From positions 7,690,303 through 7,754,302 of the forward strand of contig CM046870.1 in assembly GCA_025617745.1 (NCBI GenBank): DNA of 64,000 nt, given 5' to 3'. The notes below the pieces were generated by a model, which was not told where the DNA came from, ran no database searches, and saw nothing but the letters and a program-made list of their open reading frames with translations. Source of the stretch: Heliocidaris erythrogramma (Eukaryota; Echinodermata; Echinoidea; Camarodonta; Echinometridae). Below, one piece after another: positions 27,001 through 39,000 of the stretch. Position numbers and translations under genes: made by a program. Position 1 is the first letter of the stretch. Every line of letters begins with the position of its first letter.

Positions 27001-30000
27001 GCAACCTGTTGCTTCATCCTTGCGCAAACATGCGCATAGCTGTTGCCAGGCTGTGAGAAAACATCTTGCGTGGTGGTAACCAATCGGAATGCTGGAATTG
27101 ACTTTTTTAAAGACAAAGTGTGTACATTGGTTACATATTGCTGGATCCTGACCCTGTCATGAAGTGCAAATTAATGTTATTTCAATCTTTGGAAAGTACA
27201 GAAAATGTCCTTTACGTTCATGTCAAATTTGCCCTGGCTCACAATAAAACTATGGTAGTTTTGGCCAGATTTATATTTCATTTCATTTCCATTTTTTGTC
27301 ATAAAAGGAACACCATTTTTTTACCAATTTCGTCGTTTATTTTGAAAACAACAAAAGCATGTCACAAATCTCTGATCCCTCTTCTTTTATTTGATGCATA
27401 ACTCATGGCAATTGGTGAATGATAAGTAGTCTATTCAACAGTTTGCAAATGAGATGTTCCTGGCTGTTCTTGCTCATTATGTATTCATAGTCAGGCAGAA
27501 CTGGAAATAAAATAGCGCGCTTTTTGGGGACCTGCGGATTGGCTGCATAGTAACAATGCCTTGCTATAGATAAATGCCTGGACGAGCCTTTGATGAGCTT
27601 GTCAAGTAATCCCATATAATTATACGGGAATGCTAGCGTCAAGTATTTACTTAAATGTTTATTAGCATGTTTTAGAATGAAGAAAAAACATCCCTCAAAG
27701 TTTTAAAAAATACCAAATTATGAAGTGAGGGGAAAAAATAGTGTTGAATTTCAATAACCGTTAATAAATTCATTTTCTTGTCGAGGTAGGAATTATAGTA
27801 ATTCTCTTATCTTCAGTTGCATCGTCATTGGCGCATGATGATAGTTCATGCTATTGAAAATAAACCATAGGCTACTCTTGACAATGCCTGGCCTGATACT
27901 GTAATCGCATGCTCTACTTTCATCATTCTGTAAAATGGCTACTAATCGAATCATGTTAGTCATCATATTATATACCCTGTTTTGCAGCCTTTGATGAGTG
28001 TGTCAGCAACCCATGTAAATACGAGGGCACTTGTACCAATCTGCCCAATAAATTCACCTGTGCGTGCAGGGATGGCTTTAATGGACCGACTTGTGAGGGG
28101 TTCGTGGATATCTGCGAGGAAAACTATTGCCAAAATGGTGGAACCTGCTCAACAGTCGAAGGAGAATCAATCTGTGCCTGTGAAGAAGGACTCTCGGGAG
28201 AACATTGCGAGCTCGAAATTAGTAAGCAGTGAAAATATAATAAGATGAAATAACACTTAAACAATAATGTCGAAAAACCCCGGTTGCGTGTCTAATTCAA
28301 AAGGAACTGCATACTATTGTTACCGCAAATATAATCTTACTTTCCTTAACAGTATTACTTGCAAACGTTAAAATTCAGCATAAAAGATTTCTGTCGCGTT
28401 AACTTTCTAAATTGGTAATAGTACGGTGGAATATTATCGGAAGTGGGGAAAAGAAATTGCATATCAAATTTTGTAACTATAGTGGTGTAATGGGCCAAAA
28501 ATCTTGAGGGGTGAGCATAGGCATACGGGGCCCAATTTCTGAATACTTGCGAGCGATCAGAACGAGCGAGCCAACATTTTTTCTTTGCTCTTGTTTTTTC
28601 TTCTTTTAGCGTGGAACTTTTGGGGGCTGCAGCCCCAAAGACCCCCCACCACCAGTACATGAGTGACTATAGGGGCATGTGCCACACTCCCCCCTCCCCC
28701 CATCGAAAGAGAGAAAAAGGGAACGGAAGACGGGCAAAAGGATAAGAAACAATATGATAGGAACCCTCGCCTCCCCTCTAATCGATGGCTTTCTTATGGC
28801 CGATGCCGCCCTCTCCACCTGATGTCAGTGCCCCCTCAACGGCTAGACCCACGCTTCAACAATAAAATCTAACTGTATTTATTTTCTTTTAAATTTTGGA
28901 ATAGTTGATGGAGGTTGGAGCGGATGGGGTCCTTGGTCCGAGTGCCCGGTCACCTGTGGAGGAGGTGTTCATTCTCGATATCGAACATGCGACAACCCTG
29001 AACCTCAAAACGGTGGTCTACCATGTATTGGAGATGGAGAACAGGAGGAACCTTGTAACGCACAGGAATGCCCAGGTATATGATTTCATTTCATTTGTTT
29101 ATACAGTCAATATACATACACTGTCTGTATCAACATTTTGCAAGGTGCAAATGTATTGTAAAAACATATTTAAAACAATATTAAACCTATATTACAATTA
29201 TTATATAAAAGAAAAGTCTAGTGATAGCATGGTCTCGGAGGGGTTGTACAATATTCTTTATATTATATGGGTATATATATATGTACACAACTCGATTGCC
29301 CCTGACACTTGAATTCATCTCCCGGGGAAACAGTATAGGCCTATAGGGCTGCAATGCATATTTGACTGACGTCTGTGCTATTCATCCTTTCTACTTTATC
29401 ATAGGCTGTATTGAGTTGAGGCGACCTTTAAACGGATATTTGTACTGCGATGAAACCCCGACGCTCATCACATGCACGATGGAATGCCGAACAGGCTACG
29501 AGCCTGAGAATTCCAAGTACGAACGCGACGAGTACTACTGCGGAGAGAAAACAAACTACAGATGGAACCACCAAACGCCTGCGAATCCATACGCAAAACT
29601 GCCTAGTTGTGTTAGTAAGTTGAAAAAAATACTTTCACAATTTTTAAAGAAAAGACAGAGATGACTGTATACCGACTTTATTTAAAAGATATTAGAATTA
29701 AACAAAAATTTTAAGATAAAGTGCGTTTGAAAAGGTGAATAACTTTCATGCAAAGGGGTAACTCGGATAAAATAATTTCTGATAAATTAGCTGGAAAATG
29801 TATAACAAGCACACAAAACTGGTCGTCATATTTTCAAATTTGCCGAAAGATCTTCCAATTCTTTCAACAAGAAGCAAAAATCAAAAGAAAAATATTGTGG
29901 TAATTAAAAAAAATACATTTCGTCAGGTTATCAAAAACACTAGATAAAAATGACAAATTCTGGTATCTGGCAGGTCGATTATTCGGTCATCATTGCCCGA

Positions 30001-33000
30001 ATATTGGAATTTAAAAAATACTTTTATAGGCCTATTTTTTTTTTTTTTGGCTTAAAACTTTTTCATATACTTGACGAAAAGTCAAATCACACCATTTCCC
30101 TTTCAGAAGAAGTAGTGTATGAAGTGTAGAATGTGATTAATGTATTTACCTTGAATGATGCAGAGGTCGTGAAAGCTATGGAAGCAAACGGTTTTTCCAG
30201 TGTGGATTACCCCAACGCTGTCTGCCAATCCTTAGAGGAAAAGAAGGCACTTGAAGATGCGTTTACTAATCAACTTCTTCAGAGGCAGTTTGAGTGCCTT
30301 ACCCTCGGTACTTGCCAAATTGAAAGTATAGAAGTAAGTAAACTTGTCTCTTTCGAATTTTCTTTTCTCATTCAGGCACATTTTTCATGCTTACAGAAAG
30401 ATTATCAAAACATTAATAACTGTTTCTATTCGTTTGGTACTATTCCATAAATTATTTTACATAATGATATAGTACTGTTTATTAAGTATATTTCAAATGT
30501 GTACTTTGCTGGCCCGGATTTTGGCAATTATCTATGTTATATCAATCAAATGTATTTTACTAAACTAAATGATTCAGCTTGGGCCAGTACTCTGAATATA
30601 TTATATATAGCATGTTATTAGGTCCTCCGAAAAGAAAATGATCCTAGCGATCCTACCATTTCGAAAAATTGACATTTACGTAATCTTAGCTCATGAAACA
30701 AAAGGGAGAGTTTTGTCCGCCACTACATCACAGTAACATTGTGATTATAACTTTAAAAAACTAATGCCTTTCTTCAAACATTCACCAACCTGCTTCTCTG
30801 ATTTTCTACTTTCTTTCTTCTTAGAGCAATTTCCTATTAACTTTGGAGTTCCGTTGTGAATTGTGTCAGTGATAGTCCTCTCCACATTTTCTTTTTCCAA
30901 AGAGTGATAGCTAGGCCTGGTAGATTTCCAACTCAAGTGTGTCATGACATTAGAATTTCAGCAAATATTCGGATAAAGTATAGCCTTTTGACAAGGCCCT
31001 CGTGACTTGGCTATTTTTCTCGGCAAGTAAGCTAGTAGTGGCTGCATAACAAGACTAGCAGCCCAGCCCGGTGAATGCGCGATCGAGCGACGTGAGTCCG
31101 AGGGCCTTTTGGAACCTGGCCTGTATTTCTTATGTTATCCTTTGTTCCTAGCGAGGATCTGCTACCTTATAGGTAGGAACCAATCAGCAAACGTATCTTC
31201 GCATGACGTCAGCATACATTTGGTATATGCAAATTCGCCTTCATCTCGAGCTAGCGTAGCCTCTTGTTGAGGCCCTGGCGCTGTTGAAATCCTTGGCGAT
31301 ATGGAGAAAACCCGAGGCGCTTGCGCCGAGGGCCTCTTGACACCCGACCTGAATTATATATTCATGAGGGACGATTTCCTACTGAATTATGCATGAAAAC
31401 GTGAATAGTTAGATAACCGCGGCGATCGCCCAGCAAATTGGCCAATGAAATCTCAAGGATTTCTTACTTCAGTTCTGGACTAGTCTATTATTTTTTTTTG
31501 GGGGGGGATTACGTAAATCTCTTGCTCAAAGTACATTCACAGACAAGCACATTATGAAGAATTCGATCTCTAGCTTACAAACCATGGTAATTTGAAATAA
31601 GACAAATGTACATATTTCTCAAGAGATCATCATATTTACAAATAATGAAGAATGGGCAATAAAAGTCACCGTTCAACAATAGATGCATCTCCATCAATTC
31701 TGATGTAACCAAGGAGTTACCAGCATCTTCACTGCCCGGCAAGGCCCCGGGGGATCCGCCTGGCCCAGGCCCAGCTCGCGAAGCTAAGCAGCGCAGCATG
31801 CAGTCTCACTTTCCATCCCTGGCCCACGGAGGTAATCAGCACAGAGCGATAGCGCGTGAAAAATAACACTTTTTCCATAGCCAGTAGGCAGATTCACAAA
31901 AACATCTTGTCCTTTAAGTGCAGATTTGATTGCATCAACTTGCAAATTTTTGAATCTGTCAATCTTCAACATTCTAGCGGCATATTCTAAGCTCTTACAA
32001 ATATCGTCATCACTCGTCGTGGAAGAAACGTTGAACGCCATTGTAAGAAATAGCTTGCAGTCGAGTCATGAATATTTAACATTACGTCATGGTAGCTCGC
32101 GCTTATTGGATGATTTTCACCGACCAAAATTTGGTCGGAATATTCGTCAAAACAATGAAATACAAAAGAAATTCAGATCAGGTGTCAAGAGGCCCTCGGC
32201 GCAAGCGCCTGGTGTTTCTGGCTCGCTTCGCTCGCCAGAAATTTTGCCTCCATATCGCCAAGGATTTCAACAGCGCCAGGGCCTCGACAAGAGGCTAGAG
32301 CTAGCGCGGCCCGTGCAAGCTACTACTACATCAATCATGGAAAGCAAGCCCCGCAGATACCGTTGTGATTGGTCGATAATCCTCGGTAGGCCTGTTAGCA
32401 TTCGAATGTAATTCATATCGGACGGTGGAAACCCAGGCTCCAAAAGGCCTCGCGACTAAAGTCGCTCGATCGCGCGTTCACCCGGGCCGTGTTGATTCTT
32501 TTCGTCGCCGGGTAGTCTCAGCTCAGGCACAGCATGACGAGGAAAATAGCCAAGTCCCGAGGCCTTGTCAAAAGGCTAGATAAAGTAGGGTTTGAGTACG
32601 CATTTGCTTTTCTACTTCTTTCAACATCGAGGCACTTGATTGTGAATCCGTCGCTGTCAGGAGACGACGGATGGTGAGGGCAGCAGACGCTGGAGTTACT
32701 GTCATGGTTACCACACTACAAAATCTAACACGTGAGAAAATTAATTATGACTTTTGATTATTTTCTTTAAAATCCAACTTTATGATAAAAAAGAGCATTT
32801 GAAATAATAGCCATACAAATGCATAAATTATCTTTTTTATATCATATTTGAAATGCAAACTAGGTCTTGGTGAAAGTAAGCCAACCAATCTGCTATCGAC
32901 TGTCGACCATTCGAAAATATAACTAATCACTCAGTCGAGAAATTGGATTGTTTTCATTATTGACTTTCATAAAGGCAGAGTATGTGCGATTATCTATCAA

Positions 33001-36000
33001 CTGCTCATGAATCATGTTTTATTTTTCCAGAGCATCATCAAGCTCTACTTATCCTAGGTTTACTTTCATAATCAATAAGCCTTTGAAAACAATAAAAGAA
33101 TATATGCTTTAATTATCTCGTCTGACGGGCTCTGTACATTTTCCACAGCAGAGGCGTCGGAACGTCGGGCTCGGACAATAGAAATGAGGATGGGGCCCCT
33201 TTTGTCCGCCAAACAATAGGTGCCCTGCCACTTTTCATTGTCCAAGCCCGACGTTCCGACGCCTCTCTTCCATGGCACAGATATTCCACAGAACAGATTG
33301 ATTGATATAATAATGATTTTACCCAGGGTAATCTCATCAGTATTAATAGTGTTCTTCCAGAGGGCTCTGCAACTTAATTTTTATCAATTCATCATTCTTT
33401 TATTTAACAGATGGGGATGAGCCTGGATCTCAACCGATAGATTCCTTCTTGGAAAGTTTTGACAGGCTGGTCCAGGACGATTCTTTGATCCTTACCGTTG
33501 ATGATCAGGTCCTAGAACCCAACAAGAGTTCTGTCTACCTGGAGGCTAATCAAAAATGTCCTCCTGGGTCCTTGACTGCAGTCCAGTTTGGATATTGTGG
33601 TAATTTCCATTTTTTGTTTGTTATCAAACTCACGGGACGGGAGAGCATTACACGTGCAGTATTTAAAGCTTTGTAAAAACCCTTTTAAAATAGGAAACAT
33701 TTTGCAAAGATGGCAGTCTCGGTGAATTTTAACAAGGTTGCATGCCTATAAGAACTAGTGCGAACCAGAAGGATTGCAAGATCACAACGCAATGCCAATT
33801 AGTAAAGAAAAAGAACATAAAGAAGGAAAATCAAAAAATCTTACATGTGTTTGAAGATTTGACTTTGCTAATTTTTAAAAAATGTCGGCTTTTTGTTGAA
33901 AGTGCATGGGCTGAAAATACCTGCAGCACTCAATAAAAAAAAGATGTTCTCTGTGCTGTCTGAAGAACTCACTTCTGCTTGGTCAAAGTTTATGACTAAC
34001 AACTCGTTCCATGCTTTGTGAAGTTCATAAGACTCCTTGTTAAGAGATTTGCCCACTAACGAATGGACATGAAGAGCAACCAAACTAGTTAACAAAGCCT
34101 TCACTGTAAAAAATAACTATAGATTAACAGGTTTTTTGACCTGTAAAATTACAAGTTTTGGCCGTTTTTCTGTTAATACGGTATTTTTCTTGTGAAATAC
34201 TGTATTAACAGAAAAACGGCCAAAACTAGTAATTTTACAAGTAAAGAAAAACCTGTTAATCTACAGTTATTTTTTACAGTGTTGTAACAAACCATGCCTA
34301 TAGAGTTTTATAAGAAAGTAAACCACCTAGAATTTTGCATAAAATTTTGAAGACGATGGTGTTCGCTGATGCCTGACCCTGGAAACCTAAACATTTACCA
34401 TTGGAAAGTAAATTTATTTTTCTTTCATATGATATGAAATTAAACGCCAGTAAATATATAGTCCATTTACAGGAAATTTTCAAAGTTGGGTTTCCCTTTT
34501 TTTTAACGCCCATTTTACTGTCTCTGGATCCCTACATTCCCCAGTTCCCATGCCCCGTGCCCATGCTTCTGTGCCATTTGTTCCTCCGTCTTTGTGTTCG
34601 CCAAGCTTAATAACTGTTAGGGTTGGGAATTGGCTACCAACAAAAAGGACACTGACTTTGATTACGGGTCTTATGAATACGTAAATGTATAAGAGAAATT
34701 AAGAACAAATTTATATGAATGTTAAATATGAAGCAAGGTATGCATATGAAAAATATGGCCGTACAATCTAATGAGTATATATCATAATTCCCTAATTACG
34801 TTATCATTTCTTTGAAAGTGCCGTGTGGACCTGGAACATATTACTCCCATCTACCTAACGACATCGAGTATGAATGCAACCCGTGTCCGGTAAACACTTA
34901 CCAAGACGACATTGGGCAGACTGAATGTATCCCATGCCCTAACGACACTGTGACAGCAGAGCCCTACTCGTCCAATATCTCCGACTGTTATGGTGAGCTT
35001 TCTTATATAATGATGATGATGGTGATTATGATAAATAAAATAATGAGAATAATGATAACAGTAATAATAATGATAATCAGTGGCGTAATGAGCCAAAATA
35101 TTTGAGGGAATTGAGCTATTTTCTAAAGCACATATTATACTCCTATATAAATCCTTTGAATGTGGGGGGTATGCATCCCGCCCCCCCCCCCCACCCCCAA
35201 CAAATAAGAAGACTTTGCATTTTGCTGTCCATTAAAATGCTGAGTCCAACGCCCTTGCTAAATTAAATATTTTACGTTTTGTAGTTTGAAACATTGCATT
35301 TTAGACCACTTTCATGCACACAAGTATGGTAATCTGGTAATGATTCGTATTTATTTCATTTCCAACAGAAAGAAAAGACAATGGCATTACAGATATTGTT
35401 ACAGAAAATATGAAACATATATGTACAAATTCAATTTACCTTGATAAGTGTAGAAGTACACTGTACATATATAAATACATTATTATAATGAATTATTAAA
35501 ATTCTTAATTTCTGAGGAAATGTGGGGGACCCACTAAAAAGCAGTGCTTGTAAGAATGATCAAAGTCTGAGCTTAACATCTTCCCATTTCTTTTTTCCTC
35601 TTGCAGAATAGGCAGCTTATATCGTCATAATTTTTTTTGCGACTTTCAATTTCGGAGGACGATTCCTCTCTGCCAACCTGTTTATAGATTTTTTTTTAAA
35701 TTAAGTTTAAGTGTAAACCAGAGAGTGGAGCGACAGAGTAACTGGGGATTTTCTGTTTTGAATAGTGAAAGTTTGCATTCTAAGCACATCGGAGCCTGAG
35801 TAGTGTGCTGTACCATAACTCATTATTTATTTCCCTTACTTTCGAAAGAAATTTTACGATAGTGTGTGAGCCTTTTGTAAAGGGCTAGTTTGGGTATAGG
35901 AGGAAAGTTCCCCTCCTATAATAAGATAATTGGGATAAACAAATTTATCTTGCATGCAATGATAATAATGATTATGATAATAATAATAATAATAATAACT

Positions 36001-39000
36001 CTTTTTCCAGCGTTAGAGGGAATCCTTTTATCTCAGCCTATTGTTAGCATTCCCCTTAACGTAACGGCGATATAGTGACGGAATAAACCTATTGTTAGGA
36101 TTCCCCCTAACGTAGGAAATAATGTTGTAATGATAATAACAATGATAATGATAACGATAATGATAATAATAATAACAATAATAATAATATATCTTGTTTA
36201 TCCAGGGTAGCCTCATCTTTCTCCCCAATGGCACTGCAATAATGTTTACCTGGGTGGAGAGTGGTAAATGAATATAAATGTCTTGTCAAAGATCATTAGT
36301 GCCGGGGCGCGAATTTTTTTTCCTGTATATTTGGGGCTATCCAATCTGAATATTCATGAAATAGACTACAAGTATCGGACTTGTATTTTCTTACTCGGTT
36401 TCACCTTATTTTTAAATCAGCAAAAGAAAATTTCGTAATATATTCTTCTGCCGAGATTCGAACTTGCGGTCCTTTCATCGATAGCGCACCAGATTATCCG
36501 ACTGCGCCACACAGAACAGTTGCTCAATGGCCTTGCTCGTTTTATCATATCCCTATGCCTACAGTTCGTTTTCATGAATATTCATGCCGACTAGTCTTGA
36601 CGGAATAAACCGTATTACTCGTCATGCGCATGCGTACTCTCATCTCTAAGACCCAAGTCATGAATATTCATATTGGATAGCCCCAAAGGTACAGGAAAAA
36701 AAATCGCTGCCGGGGCGGGAATTGAACCCCAGACCCTGAGCATAATAGTCCGGTGACTTCTCTATTAGACCACTTACAAAGATCCATAAAGATTGTATTT
36801 GTGTATTCAGGCGTACCCGCTACAAGCATCTGCTTATTGGGACTGCGCCTTCTTCCTTGTAATATTGATACTACTTTATATGCATGTACTACATTGTACC
36901 ATTTGAACAGCTGTTGAATGTTGTCAAATCAGTGGAAGAAAATAAATGTTAATTTGAATTGAATTGAATACAATGGCACCATCTCATGATGTACCAACTG
37001 AAGATGATGCACACAAATTTGATAAATATAAATGGTTTGAAACAATCAAGACCTGTCTTTATATAGTATTCAGTTTCTTTTCCATTATAAGTTCTGTCTT
37101 ATGTTGATAAAAATTTGGAATATGCTGTGTAATTTACCTAATGTGTTTAAAGCATGCTGTAGAAAGCTTTGTTCCAATAGTACAAAATCCAATATCCCCT
37201 GAGCTTGTGGATTATGTGGATATCACCTTTCCTAACCATCCCCTAGAAATGTTCATGTAGTCTCTACCCTTTTGTGCCACCTTACCATTATCAGAGAACC
37301 AAATGATCCAGTATCAGGATGATACAAAACAATTGATGCTTCAATGACTGGCTTTGTAAATTTATTTTTATTTCAAAATCTTGCGCTTTCGAAATACCAA
37401 GAAATCATTAAAAGGGGTAAAATATACTTCTTCGCTTGGGGAGGGGAGGGAGGTTAATGCTGTATGCAGGTAGTGAGCGTTTGAGGGAGGTTCCCCCCCC
37501 CCCCCCCGAAAAAAAGAAGAAGCTGGAACCCTTCCGGCTTAGCAGTATAAGTATCCCCTGCGTGAGCCATCGAATTTCCTTTACAGATTATAATTAACAC
37601 AAGATGAATGCAACCGCGTCTCCTGTATGCCTCCGCCTCTCCTGTATGCCTCCGCCTAAATTCATTTCAGTTCATGAATCAAACTGTTATTGAAATATAT
37701 AAAATAAGAAACCTATACGGTTACATGTTAATTGACCTCTTTGACCTTTTACCTAACAAACCAAAAAATAATCACTTTCTCTCTTCCTAGTCATACAGTA
37801 TACAAAACTGTTGATATATGGTGATAATAAAACTAACAAATCTGTAATTTCATGCATATTGACCTCTATGACATTGACCTTTGACCTACGTAAACAAAAA
37901 TCAAGTCAGTTTTTCTTAATTTTCTTAACTAGCACCAAGTTTGAAGTTAATGTCTCAAATTGCTCAAGAGATAATGCAATAAGGAGGCTAAAACCTGAAA
38001 TTTCAGTATTTACCTCTGTGACCCTTTGACATTTTGACCTATACGTACCCCAAACTCTAATCAGATCGTCTTTCTATGGCGATACATATAGTACTAAGTT
38101 TGAAGTTCATACCTGAAATGGATCTTGAGATATCGCGTTAACGAGGCCAACACCTGACATTTCATGAATTCAATTTGACCTCTTTGACCTTTGGCCTACT
38201 TAACACAATCTTATGAGATCTCTTTTCCATGGTGATTTATGCTAGCACCAAGTTTGAAGTTCATACCTCAAATGGTTCTTGAGATATCGCGTTAACGAGA
38301 AAGCAGAACGGACAGACGGACGGACAACCCGAAAACATAATTCCTCCGGCACCACCTTTGGTGCATGGGCGGAGGCATAATAACTACAATGCTACTGGCA
38401 TTTTTATCTGTTGATGGGCTAATTAACCATTTCGGGACTAGATTTCTTCACATCTCTTAAAACAATTAGACATTTTCTGGATAATGACTATATTGTGTTC
38501 TATCTTTTTCTTTCTCTTTTAGTTCCAGAAGCTATACCACCGGTTACATCAGAGCCAGGATTGGAAAAGAAAACCAAGATCATTATCTCTCTAACAAGTA
38601 TCTTAGCAGGACTTCTAGTGATTGCGGGTGTCATTGTCTGGTACTTCATGTGGTACAGGTAAGACAAGAGAAGGGCCCTGTTTCATAAAACTTGTCATCA
38701 ATGACAAGTTGCAATAACTGTTATAAGCTACTGAAATCCTTGCATCTGATTAGCTGAGAGCAAATTTGTCTGTAAAAATCACCGACTAGACACTTGATGA
38801 AATGCCCCCAGTGGTGTACGTATACCGGTCTTACTGGATGGATGCAGTGCGAATTATCATGACCACCGATCAGGGGAAGGGTGCGGGAGGAGATTCTGTC
38901 ACCTCCTTTTTTCATCATTTCCCATTCCCTTACCGTTTCTCCCCTTCTCTCCCCCCCCCCCCCCTCTCCTCTCTCTCACTCTCTCTTTCATCATTCGCTT

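Noticed and set aside
30107-30130. Alternative acceptor ccctttcag for exon 28
   Set aside because: In the required phase it meets TAG within about eight codons; the acceptor at 30163 keeps the frame.
31575-31799. Second helicase exon on the - strand after the RecQ fragment
   Set aside because: The translation shows no DEAH box or other RecQ motif, and no convincing splice pair links it to the fragment.
36446-36515. Functional tRNA gene on the - strand
   Set aside because: A and B boxes are present, but the acceptor and T stems do not pair well and it lies inside a mobile element.
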